From positions 1 to 23,142 of the IMG/VR virus record IMGVR_UViG_3300042350_001389: a stretch of 23,142 nt of DNA; one strand, 5' to 3'. Below, in pieces: positions 1 to 6,692 of this stretch. Each line of letters begins with the position of its first letter. Position 1 is the stretch's first letter. The notes under the pieces are model-generated. The model was not told the origin of the DNA. It made no database searches and saw only the letters and a program-made list of their open reading frames with translations. Origin of the DNA: a virus. The translations under genes were made by a program, and so were the position numbers.

Positions 1-1
1 G

Positions 2-571
2 ATCGAGCCGGATACCCGGTTCAACCCTGAGGGACTGTACAAGACCAACATCGTGATCCCTGCCGGGGAGGCCGCGGACGACTTTGAGGAGATCCTCGCG
101 TCCGCCAAGAAGTCCGCGCTCGACAACTTCACGAAGGAGAGCGGCGGCAAGAAGGTCAAGGTCGCCGCATCGGAGCCCTTCGAGCGTGACGAGAGCGGCA
201 ACCTGGTCATCAAGACCAAGCTCCCCGCCCGTGTCGAGACCAAGAGCGGCAAGTCGTGGACTCAGCGTCCCGCGCTGTTCGACTCGCGCGGTCAGAAGAT
301 GCCCACCGACGGCATCCGCATCGGCAGCGGGACCCGTGCCCGAGTCGCCCTCGAGATCGCCCCCTACAACGTCCCGGCGACCGGAGCGGGAATCAGCCTC
401 CGCCTGCGCGGCGTTCAGATCATCGAGCTCCGTGAGCCTGCCGCCGGCCGCGCCGAGGACTTCGGCTTCGGTGCCGAGGAGACCGGCTTCGTCGCGGAGA
501 CGTTCGACAACTTCGAGGATGACCCGAAGCCCGTCGCAAAGGGCGACAAGAAGAAGGCGACGGACTTCTGA
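2..571 (+). CDS. ssDNA-binding protein, T7 gp2.5-like (5' partial)
   Basis: Binds single-stranded DNA and coordinates polymerase and primase-helicase at the phage fork. The frame is open from base 2, so the gene starts upstream; a GTG at 53 lies in frame, but clearly family-like sequence (DTRFNPEGLYKTNIVIP) precedes it, so it is not the start. 189 residues are visible against 232 in T7. The block LFDSRGQKMPTDGIRIGSG followed by RARVALEIAPYN and ISLRLRGVQIIEL aligns by eye with the OB-fold core of T7 gp2.5 (VDSKGKKM...GGGSKLKVKYSLVPY). The C-terminal part is acidic and ends in phenylalanine (ATDF), as in T7 (DGDF), where the aromatic end contacts polymerase and helicase. The stop overlaps the next gene (TGATG). 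Confident in family; full length unknown. Confidence 0.88.
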   Translation: MEPDTRFNPEGLYKTNIVIPAGEAADDFEEILASAKKSALDNFTKESGGKKVKVAASEPFERDESGNLVIKTKLPARVETKSGKSWTQRPALFDSRGQKMPTDGIRIGSGTRARVALEIAPYNVPATGAGISLRLRGVQIIELREPAAGRAEDFGFGAEETGFVAETFDNFEDDPKPVAKGDKKKATDF

Positions 572-930
572 TGCCGAACAACCGCGAGAGAGGGAAGCGT
601 GGCGAACGCGATGCCCGTGATGCCATACGGACCGTCCTCGGCGTTCGAGGCGCGTATAGGGCAGCGCAGTCGTCAGGCTCCCTCTCCGCGGATCTCGGCG
701 GCACCGGCAACATCCACTTCGAGGTGAAGCTCCGCAAGGCGATCTCCGTCTACGACTTCATCGAACAGGCGATCCGTGACTGCAAGGACAAGGTTCCCGC
801 CGTGCTCATGCGGAGGGACCGGGGCGAGTGGCTGCTGATGCTCCGCCTCGACGACACCATGAGGTTCATCAAGGAACTCCATGACATACAAGATCGTGAA
901 CAACCCGTCGCTGATCCCGAGCAGCGGTGA
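571..930 (+). CDS. PD-(D/E)XK endonuclease, Holliday junction resolvase type
   Basis: Probable junction-resolving endonuclease in the slot of T7 gene 3 (endonuclease I), which resolves recombination and replication branches and helps degrade host DNA. 119 residues (T7 gp3 is 149). The nuclease signature is visible: E12 in GKRGERDAR, D41 in SADLGG and E51-x-K53 in FEVKLRK, with a hydrophobic strand before the ExK and a trailing helix (VYDFIEQAIRDC). It looks more like the small Hjc/RusA-independent resolvases of tailed phages than like T7 gp3 itself, so the assignment rests on the motif spacing and the gene position. ATG overlaps the stop of the ssDNA-binding gene. The last 50 bases overlap the next gene. 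A generic VRR-type nuclease is the alternative. Confidence 0.72.
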   Translation: MPNNRERGKRGERDARDAIRTVLGVRGAYRAAQSSGSLSADLGGTGNIHFEVKLRKAISVYDFIEQAIRDCKDKVPAVLMRRDRGEWLLMLRLDDTMRFIKELHDIQDREQPVADPEQR

Positions 931-1126
931 CAAGCCGACCTTCAAGGTGACCCCCGAGGGAGAGCTCGTGATCTCCTTCGGCGACTTCATGTTCACCCTG
1001 ACCAAGGAGGAGGGGCTCCAGGTCGCCTCCTTCATCAACCGGCAGATCGGCGGGAGCCGCAGCCTGTTCGTCAACTGGCCTTTGAGTAAGCCTGCCGTGT
1101 CCAGTTGCTACGCCTTGGAGGCATGA
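881..1126 (+). CDS. small hypothetical protein (81 aa)
   Basis: Not recognised. The start is supported by AAGGA at 871-875 with a 5-base spacer to ATG 881, although this overlaps the nuclease gene by 50 bases. The protein alternates short hydrophobic strands (FKVTPEGELVISFGDFMFTL) with one likely helix (EEGLQVASFINRQI), suggesting a small beta-rich fold. There is no signal peptide or membrane span. It occupies the position where T7 encodes lysozyme/amidase gp3.5 but has no zinc-amidase histidines and is too short for that role. It is one base from the next gene, so probably co-translated. Confidence 0.65.
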   Translation: MTYKIVNNPSLIPSSGDKPTFKVTPEGELVISFGDFMFTLTKEEGLQVASFINRQIGGSRSLFVNWPLSKPAVSSCYALEA

Positions 1127-1127
1127 C

Positions 1128-1379
1128 ATGAGCATCAAGTTCGATGGGCAGGGACAGCTCATCACGGTGTCCTTCTACATGAAGGAGGCGGATCACCCAT
1201 ACGACGCGGGGGTGACGATCCGGAAGACCAAGGCAGGACGCCCTGGCTCCGGATCGAAGGTGGAGGAGCGGTGGCTCCCCATCGAGCGCACCGATGCCGT
1301 GCATCTCCTCAAGCACATCGGCTGCACGGTGAACGCCGTGTGGGCCGTGGGTGACCGGGTTGCCGTGGTGATGCCGTGA
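1128..1379 (+). CDS. small hypothetical protein (83 aa)
   Basis: Not recognised. GGAGG at 1116-1120 sits 7 bases before ATG 1128, a good ribosome binding site. The sequence is strand-rich (QLITVSFYM, AGVTIRKTK, NAVWAVGDRVAVVMP) with one helix (RTDAVHLLKHIG), a basic glycine-rich stretch (RKTKAGRPGSGSK) and no membrane segment. It resembles small accessory proteins of phage replication operons in size and context only. Its final TGA overlaps the GTG start of the primase-helicase gene, which implies translational coupling to replication functions. Neither this gene nor the preceding one has a T7 counterpart that I can identify. Confidence 0.65.
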   Translation: MSIKFDGQGQLITVSFYMKEADHPYDAGVTIRKTKAGRPGSGSKVEERWLPIERTDAVHLLKHIGCTVNAVWAVGDRVAVVMP

Positions 1380-2989
1380 GCGAGTCGGTGTTCGTCAGGC
1401 ATGAGTCGTGCCCGTCGTGCGGGAGCAGGAACAACCTCGCCCGGTATTCGGACGGGCACGGGTGGTGCTTCGGTTGCCAGTACAGGGAACGAGGAACGGG
1501 CGATGACCTCGCCCATCCGCAGAAAGTAGGAAGGATCGAAGGAATGATCGAGGTCGAGTACGCCGCGCTCGAGAAGCGTGGGCTGACGGAGGAGACGTGC
1601 CGTCTCTGGAACTACGGCATCGGGGAGCACCACGGCCAGCCGGTTCAGGTCGCCCTGTACCGGGACGCATCCGGGGAGGCGGTGGCGCAGAAGGTGCGGA
1701 CCGCCGACAAGCAGTTCAGGATCCTCGGGGATGCCTCGCGCATGGTGCTGTTCGGTCAGCACCGCTTCTCGGGGCAGGGTCGCATGGTCGTCGTGACCGA
1801 GGGCGAGATCGACGCGATGAGCCTCAGCCAGGTGCAGGAGCACAAGTGGCCCGTGGTCAGCGTCCCGAACGGAGCGCAGTCAGCCCCGAAGGCCGTCGCC
1901 AAATCCCTCGACTGGCTCGAGGGCTTCGACCGGGTGGTCTTCGCGTTCGACATGGACGAGCCCGGTCAGAAGGCTGCGAAGGAGTGCGCCCGTGTCCTGA
2001 GCCCCGGGAAGGCGTTCATCGCCAACCTCCCGCTGAAGGATGCCAACGACTGCATCCGAAACGGCAAGGCAAAGGACCTGGTCAACGCCATGTGGAATGC
2101 CCCGGCATATCGCCCGGACGGCATCGTGGCCGCGCAGGACATCTGGGAGCGCATCGAGTCATTCGACGCCTCGCCGGGGATCGCCTATCCCTGGAGTCCG
2201 CTGACCGGGATGCTGCACGGCATCCGGCCCGGTGAGCTCGTCACGGTGACCGCAGGCACGGGCGTCGGCAAGAGCCAGTTCTGCCGTGAGCTTGCCTACC
2301 ACCTCATCAAGAGCGGCACCCCCGTCGGCTACATCGCCCTCGAGGAATCCGTGGCCCGGACCGCAATCGGCCTGATGAGCCTCGAGGCGAACCGCCGGCT
2401 TCACCTCGGTGCCAACAAGGACGAGCTCAAGGACTCCTTCGACCGCGTGTTCGGGTCGAACCGCGTCTACCTCTATGACCACTTCGGCTCGACCGAGGGG
2501 CAGAACCTCCTCGACCGCATCCGCTACATGGGCAAGGGTCTCGGCTGCAAGGCCGTGTTCCTCGACCACATCTCCATCGCGGTGAGCGGACTGAACGACG
2601 GTCAGGGGGACGAGCGCAGGATGCTCGACGCGCTGGTGACCAAGCTCCGCACCTTGGTCGAGGAGACGCAGATCACCCTGTTCATGGTCTGCCACCTCAA
2701 GCGCGTTGACGGCCGCAGCCATGAGGAGGGCGGCGAGGTGAGCCTGAGCCACCTCCGGTCGAGCCAGGGCATCGCGCAGCTGTCCGATGCGGTGATCGCT
2801 CTTGAGCGGAATCAGCAGGGAGAGAACAGGAACCAGACTCGGGTTCGCGTACTGAAGTGCCGCTACACCGGCGAGACGGGAACGTGCCTCGCGCTCGAGT
2901 ACGACAAGGAGACCGGGCGCATGAGCGAGTGCCCGATGTTCGATCCGGCGGACGGGTCGAAAGAAGAAGACGCAGAAATTCCTTTCTGA
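1376..2989 (+). CDS. DNA primase-helicase, T7 gp4-like
   Basis: Bifunctional replisome enzyme: synthesises RNA primers and unwinds the fork as a hexameric ring. 537 residues (T7 gp4A is 566). Domains in order: zinc-binding primase head with C12, C15, C31 and C34 (CPSC, CFGC); TOPRIM primase core with TEGEID near 141-146 and FDMDE near 191-195; linker; RecA-like DnaB helicase with Walker A GTGVGKS near 293-299, catalytic-Glu region ALEES, Walker B VFLDHIS near 393-399, CHLKRVDG, and the arginine-finger region LRSSQGIAQLSDAVIALERN. Nearly every block matches T7 gp4 by eye, including CKDANEC versus LKDANDC. GTG 1376 overlaps the previous stop and is weakly served by a ribosome site, so coupling is likely. 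The C-terminus ends in acidic residues then IPF, echoing the aromatic tail that contacts polymerase in T7. Confidence 0.95.
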   Translation: MSESVFVRHESCPSCGSRNNLARYSDGHGWCFGCQYRERGTGDDLAHPQKVGRIEGMIEVEYAALEKRGLTEETCRLWNYGIGEHHGQPVQVALYRDASGEAVAQKVRTADKQFRILGDASRMVLFGQHRFSGQGRMVVVTEGEIDAMSLSQVQEHKWPVVSVPNGAQSAPKAVAKSLDWLEGFDRVVFAFDMDEPGQKAAKECARVLSPGKAFIANLPLKDANDCIRNGKAKDLVNAMWNAPAYRPDGIVAAQDIWERIESFDASPGIAYPWSPLTGMLHGIRPGELVTVTAGTGVGKSQFCRELAYHLIKSGTPVGYIALEESVARTAIGLMSLEANRRLHLGANKDELKDSFDRVFGSNRVYLYDHFGSTEGQNLLDRIRYMGKGLGCKAVFLDHISIAVSGLNDGQGDERRMLDALVTKLRTLVEETQITLFMVCHLKRVDGRSHEEGGEVSLSHLRSSQGIAQLSDAVIALERNQQGENRNQTRVRVLKCRYTGETGTCLALEYDKETGRMSECPMFDPADGSKEEDAEIPF

Positions 2990-2992
2990 CCG

Positions 2993-3020
2993 TTGCATGG
3001 GCAAGGGTCGTTTCTAGTAT
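2993..3020 (+). promoter_or_regulatory. possible sigma70-like promoter before methyltransferase
   Basis: In the 74-base gap between primase-helicase and methyltransferase, TTGCAT (2993-2998) and TAGTAT (3015-3020) are separated by 16 bases, matching 3 of 6 and 4 of 6 consensus bases. It is AT-richer than its surroundings and is followed by a palindrome. Weak match; could be chance. Confidence 0.3.
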
Positions 3021-3029
3021 GTCACGAAG

Positions 3030-3044
3030 TCGGAATGATTCCGA
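3030..3044 (+). promoter_or_regulatory. 15-nt perfect palindrome, candidate operator
   Basis: TCGGAAT-G-ATTCCGA: two 7-base arms around one central base. It lies 10 bases after the putative -10 and 20 bases before the methyltransferase start, a typical place for an operator. A one-base centre favours a dimeric DNA-binding protein over an RNA hairpin. Function is inferred from position only. Confidence 0.45.
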
Positions 3045-3063
3045 AAACGAGAAAGGCACACGG

Positions 3064-4341
3064 ATGTCCAAGTGGAAGGTAGGAAGCCTGTTCGCGGGGG
3101 TCGGTGGATTCGACCTCGGCTTTGAGCAGACCGGGAAGTTTGAGACCGTTTGGATGTCCGAGTGGGACCGTCATGCGGAGGCCGTCCTCCGGCGTCGTTT
3201 CCCCAACGCGAAGCAACTCGGGGACATCACCAAGGTCGATCCCTCGCAGCTGGAGCCCGTCGATGTAGTCGTCGGCGGGTTCCCGTGCCAAGACCTCAGC
3301 GTTGCCGGGAAGAGGGCGGGGCTTGCCGGCGAAAGGAGCGGTCTGTTCCATGAGTTTGTTCGCATCGTCCGAGGGCTCCCCCGAAGGCCGTCCTTCGTGG
3401 TGGTCGAGAATGTCCCAGGAATGCTCTCAAGCCAGCAAGGGCGTGACTTCGCAGTCGTGCTCTCTGAAGTGGCCGAAGAGTGGGGTGCTGTTTCCGTCGC
3501 GTGGCGATTGCTGGACAGTCAGTACTTCGGAGTGGCCCAGCGACGCCGCCGTGTGTTCCTTGTCCTCGATCTTGCAGGCGAACGCGCCCAAGAAGTACTG
3601 GCTCTCGGGGAAGGCAGCAGCCGGAATCCTCCGTCGCGCGTCCCGGCGGAACAAGAGTCTCCCCAAGCTGCTCGAGGATGCCCTGATGGCGGTCGTCCTT
3701 GCTTCAGCAGGCACGACCAATCCGGCACATGCCGCGAAGTCAGCGTAGCACCGTGCCTGTCTGCCAAGGCCGACAACTGCTGCGACATCCCGATGGTCCT
3801 TGAGCAGCGTTCGTACGCTTGGAACAACAACTCAACCGGACCGCTGGAGACCGACGTGGTTCCGCTGCGGTCGTCTCAGGGGACCTCCGGATTCCATGAG
3901 ATGAATCACCCGATGGTCGCGCAGACTTTCCGAAAGTCTGCGCGGGCTACCTCGGCGTCCGATGCCGAGACCTGGGTTGCGGACGAGTACGCGAACACCC
4001 TGAATACGTTCGATGTCAGCGAAGTCCGGGCAACGACGGTTGCGGTGTCCCACGCCTTCTACAGCACGGGCGGAACTCACGGCGTGAACCAGGACGAGGA
4101 GGTGTGTCCTCCCCTGAAGGTCGGGTCGTCAGTCGGGATCCCATCGCCACCGCCGGTGGCGATGCGGTCAAACAACACGATTGTCCGGAGGCTGACGCCT
4201 GACGAGTGCTGCGTTCTCCAAGGGTTCCCGCCGGACTGGAACGACGGTCAGGCCGACTCCCACCGCTACAAGCAGATGGGTAATGCGGTGACCGTCACGG
4301 TCGCACGGTGGATCGCCGAACGCATGGCGAGGTTCCTGTGA
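3064..4341 (+). CDS. C5-cytosine DNA methyltransferase (Dcm-type, orphan)
   Basis: Transfers a methyl group from S-adenosylmethionine to C5 of cytosine in DNA, probably to protect phage DNA from host restriction. 425 residues. Motif I FAGVGGFDLGF (about 10-20); motif IV GGFPCQDLS with catalytic C75; motif VI ENVPG (E115); motif VIII QRRRRVFLV (about 159-167); a long variable target-recognition region (about 180-370); motif IX region RRLTPDECCVLQGFP (about 376-390); motif X GNAV (about 405). The catalytic residues are intact. ATG 3064 is chosen because AAAGG sits 7 bases upstream and motif I starts normally after it; an in-frame ATG at 3019 lies in the putative promoter. No restriction enzyme partner is visible. 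T7 has no gene here, so it is an insertion between primase and polymerase. Its last bases overlap the polymerase start (GTGA). A large palindrome lies within the gene. Confidence 0.95.
   Translation: MSKWKVGSLFAGVGGFDLGFEQTGKFETVWMSEWDRHAEAVLRRRFPNAKQLGDITKVDPSQLEPVDVVVGGFPCQDLSVAGKRAGLAGERSGLFHEFVRIVRGLPRRPSFVVVENVPGMLSSQQGRDFAVVLSEVAEEWGAVSVAWRLLDSQYFGVAQRRRRVFLVLDLAGERAQEVLALGEGSSRNPPSRVPAEQESPQAARGCPDGGRPCFSRHDQSGTCREVSVAPCLSAKADNCCDIPMVLEQRSYAWNNNSTGPLETDVVPLRSSQGTSGFHEMNHPMVAQTFRKSARATSASDAETWVADEYANTLNTFDVSEVRATTVAVSHAFYSTGGTHGVNQDEEVCPPLKVGSSVGIPSPPPVAMRSNNTIVRRLTPDECCVLQGFPPDWNDGQADSHRYKQMGNAVTVTVARWIAERMARFL
3918..3944 (+). repeat. 27-nt perfect inverted repeat inside methyltransferase gene
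   Basis: Arms CGCGCAGACTTTC (3918-3930) and GAAAGTCTGCGCG (3932-3944) are exact reverse complements around a single C at 3931; a T/G wobble extends it one more pair in RNA. It encodes about residues 286-294 of the target-recognition region. As RNA it could fold into a stem of ten or more pairs with a short loop. There is no U-tract, so it is not a standard terminator. Confidence 0.85.
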
Positions 4342-6095
4342 ACCCCGTCATCCTCGACATTGAGACGGACGCCCTCGACGGCTACGCGAAGATCCACTCC
4401 ATCGTGGTCCGCGATGCCGTGACCGCCAACGTGCTGGCATCGACGTATGAGGGCATCGGCCACGGGGAGTCCCTCCGCATCCTGCGGCAGGCCCCGACGA
4501 TCATCGGGCACAACCTCATCACCTTCGACCTTCCCGCGATGAAGCGGCTGGTCGGCTTCGTCCCGTCCGGTCAGGTCGTGGACACCCTCGTCCTCTCCCG
4601 CCTGTGCTACCCGGACATCCGCAACGACGACTACAAGCGTCCCGAGTTCCCCAAGGAGATGATCGGGAGCCACTCGCTCAAGGCGTGGGGATACCGGCTC
4701 GGGATCCACAAGGACGGGTTCGGGGAGACCGCTGACTGGTCTCGGTGGTCTGAGGAGATGCAGGACTACTGTGAGCAGGACACGGAGGTCACGCGCAAGC
4801 TGTGGCACCACCTCGTCCAGCAGGGGATCTCGGATCGCGCCTGGGCTCTTGAGCACACGGTCGCGGGAATCTGCCGTGACATCGAGGTCGCCGGATGGAC
4901 GTTTGACATGGGAGGCGCGGAGCGTCTCACGGCGCAACTCCTGACGAAGCGGCTCGAGCTCAAGGAGCGGCTCGTCCAGGTCTTCCCGCCGAAGAAGGAA
5001 GTCCTCAAGACCAAGACCAAGACGATCCCGTTCAACCCGGGAAGCCGCCTCGACATCGCCCGTGGCCTGAACGAGCTCTACGGCTGGCGTCCCTCCCTCG
5101 TCACTCCCTCGGGTCAGCCGAGGATCGACGAGGAGATCCTCTCGGAGCTGAAGTACCCGGAGGCGGAGCTCCTCACGGAGTACCTCCTGGTGGTCAAGCG
5201 TCTCGGTCAGGTTGCCGAGGGCGAGGAGGCGTGGATCAAGCTTGCCAAGTGCGGCAAGATCCACGGCCGCATCAACCCGGGCGGGACGATCACGGGCAGG
5301 GCATCCCACGCCCGACCCAACATGGCACAGGTTCCTGCCTCTCGCAGCCCATACGGCAAGGAGTGCCGGAGCCTGTTCCGCCCCCGGTCGGGGTGGTCTC
5401 TGGTCGGTGCGGACGCATCCGGGCTCGAGCTGCGGTGCCTGTCCCACTACCTGACCTCGTATGACGGCGGCTCCTACGGCAAGGCCGTGGTGAGCGGGGA
5501 CGTGCATTGGGAGAACGCCATCGCGTTCGGGCTCGTTCCGTCCGGGACGAAGCGCAACAAGCACGACTCCGGGCATGAGTCCCGACGCAACCAGAGCAAG
5601 ACCCTGATCTACGCCATGATCTACGGTGCCGGCGACATGAAGCTCGGCAGCGTGGTCGAGGGGGATGCCAAGGACGGCAAGCGTCTCCGGGCATCGTTCG
5701 AGAAGAAGGTCCCCGCCTACAAGATGCTCAAGGAGGCGGTGGTCTCGGCATCCAAGCGGGGGTACCTGGTTGGCCTCGACGGCCGCCGTCTCCCGATCCG
5801 TTCACAGCACTCAGCCCTGAACACCCTGCTCCAGTCTGCGGGAGCCGTGGTGATGAAGGTTGCCCTCGTCGGCTTCGTCGAGGGGATGGCCCTGGACGGC
5901 CTTGAGTGGGGCAAGGACTACGCAGTCATCGGGTGGATCCATGATGAATTCCAGATCGAGTGCAGGCCGGGACTGGAGGAGCGTGTTGGACACGGTGCGG
6001 TCGCCGCAATCACCGCGGCAGGATCGTCCCTCGGATTCCGATGCCCCCTCGACGGAGAGTTCCGTTCCGGGTCTACATGGGCCGAGACACATTGA
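4338..6095 (+). CDS. DNA polymerase, family A, T7 gp5-like
   Basis: Replicative polymerase with 3'-5' proofreading. 585 residues; T7 gp5 has 704. Exonuclease motifs: D7 and E9 (LDIETDAL), D64 (GHNLITFDLP), Y144 and D148 (YCEQD). Polymerase motifs: A at D359 (GADASGLELRCL), B from about 416 (RNQSKTLIYAMIYGAG), C at H535-D536-E537 (WIHDEFQIEC). The C-terminus (RCPLDGEFRSGSTWAETH) matches the end of T7 gp5 (RCLLDTEGKMGPNWAICH), showing the gene ends normally. Between AGWTFDMGGA and FNPGSR only about 50 residues are present, where T7 carries its roughly 76-residue thioredoxin-binding loop as well, so this insertion is absent. GTG 4338 overlaps the methyltransferase stop (GTGA) and starts directly at the exonuclease strand; a GTG at 4308 would add ten unlikely residues. 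Confidence 0.95.
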   Translation: MNPVILDIETDALDGYAKIHSIVVRDAVTANVLASTYEGIGHGESLRILRQAPTIIGHNLITFDLPAMKRLVGFVPSGQVVDTLVLSRLCYPDIRNDDYKRPEFPKEMIGSHSLKAWGYRLGIHKDGFGETADWSRWSEEMQDYCEQDTEVTRKLWHHLVQQGISDRAWALEHTVAGICRDIEVAGWTFDMGGAERLTAQLLTKRLELKERLVQVFPPKKEVLKTKTKTIPFNPGSRLDIARGLNELYGWRPSLVTPSGQPRIDEEILSELKYPEAELLTEYLLVVKRLGQVAEGEEAWIKLAKCGKIHGRINPGGTITGRASHARPNMAQVPASRSPYGKECRSLFRPRSGWSLVGADASGLELRCLSHYLTSYDGGSYGKAVVSGDVHWENAIAFGLVPSGTKRNKHDSGHESRRNQSKTLIYAMIYGAGDMKLGSVVEGDAKDGKRLRASFEKKVPAYKMLKEAVVSASKRGYLVGLDGRRLPIRSQHSALNTLLQSAGAVVMKVALVGFVEGMALDGLEWGKDYAVIGWIHDEFQIECRPGLEERVGHGAVAAITAAGSSLGFRCPLDGEFRSGSTWAETH

Positions 6096-6108
6096 GAGGA
6101 GCCTCTGG

Positions 6109-6474
6109 ATTGCTTATCTGGCTGGCTATCTCGATGGCGAGGGATGCTTCACGGTCTGGCATGGATCGACTCCGGCGGTATCGGTCAGCAACACCTTCCC
6201 ATACGTCCTCGCGGCACTCCGCAGGGAGTGGGGCGGTCGCATCTCCCTCAAGTCCCGGCGCGACAGGTCGAGGACTGCATGGGAGTGGAGGGTCTGCGGA
6301 GACCGCGCCATCGACGTTGCGAGGATGGTTTCGCCGTACCTCGTCGAGAAGCGGATCCAGGCGGACCTGATGTCGCAGATCCGCGTCTGGCCCGCCGGTT
6401 CGCAGCAGCGCAAGGAACTCATATCCCGCCTGAAGGCACTCAAGCGGGTCGATTACGGGAGCACCCCAGAATGA
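6109..6474 (+). CDS. LAGLIDADG endonuclease-like protein, start uncertain
   Basis: Small single-motif LAGLIDADG protein, probably a free-standing homing endonuclease or a derivative. The motif is AYLAGYLDGEGCF, followed by a beta-strand region (AVSVSNTFPYVLAALRREWGG), WEWRVCGDRAIDVARMVSPYL and VEKRIQADLMSQI, the usual layout of these phage proteins (about 120 residues). There is no ATG, GTG or TTG just before the motif in this frame. The best start is ATT 6109, 7 bases after AGAGGAG (6095-6101); starts inside the polymerase gene would give a long overlap and non-conserved residues. The frame differs from that of the polymerase, which ends 13 bases earlier at a normal C-terminus. The stop overlaps the next gene (ATGA). 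The family is fairly sure; the start and activity are not. Confidence 0.7.
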   Translation: MAYLAGYLDGEGCFTVWHGSTPAVSVSNTFPYVLAALRREWGGRISLKSRRDRSRTAWEWRVCGDRAIDVARMVSPYLVEKRIQADLMSQIRVWPAGSQQRKELISRLKALKRVDYGSTPE

Positions 6475-6692
6475 ACGACCTCAGCACCATCACCACCACC
6501 GAGCTGCTCGACGAGATCGGCAACCGCGTGGACGCATTCGTGTTCATCGCCTTCCAGGACCGCAGCAAGAACTCCTACGCGCTGATGACTGAGTTCAAGG
6601 GCAACTCGCTCGAGGTGATCGGCCTCGCCGAGATGCTCAAGACCCGGGTGATGGACACCGTGAACGGGTCGAAGGAGGTCGGGGGCGAATGA
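6471..6692 (+). CDS. small hypothetical protein (73 aa)
   Basis: Not recognised. ATG 6471 overlaps the LAGLIDADG stop and is preceded by GGGAG with a 9-base spacer. The protein begins with a threonine-rich stretch and helix (TITTTELLDEIGNRV), then a strand (AFVFIAFQD), a charged turn, and a second helix (LEVIGLAEMLKTRVMDTV). The pattern resembles small accessory proteins that sit beside exonuclease genes in T7-like phages, but no family is claimed. Its stop overlaps the exonuclease ATG, so translation is probably coupled. Confidence 0.65.
   Translation: MNDLSTITTTELLDEIGNRVDAFVFIAFQDRSKNSYALMTEFKGNSLEVIGLAEMLKTRVMDTVNGSKEVGGE

Noticed and set aside
2857-3063. Extended N-terminus for the methyltransferase
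   Set aside because: Upstream in-frame codons overlap the primase-helicase end and the putative promoter; the extension is Arg-rich and unlike the family, while ATG 3064 has a ribosome site and sits just before motif I.
4266-5576. 436-codon antisense open frame over the DNA polymerase gene
   Set aside because: Mirror of a strongly biased coding gene with all polymerase motifs; the antisense product shows no domain and every gene in the window runs the other way.
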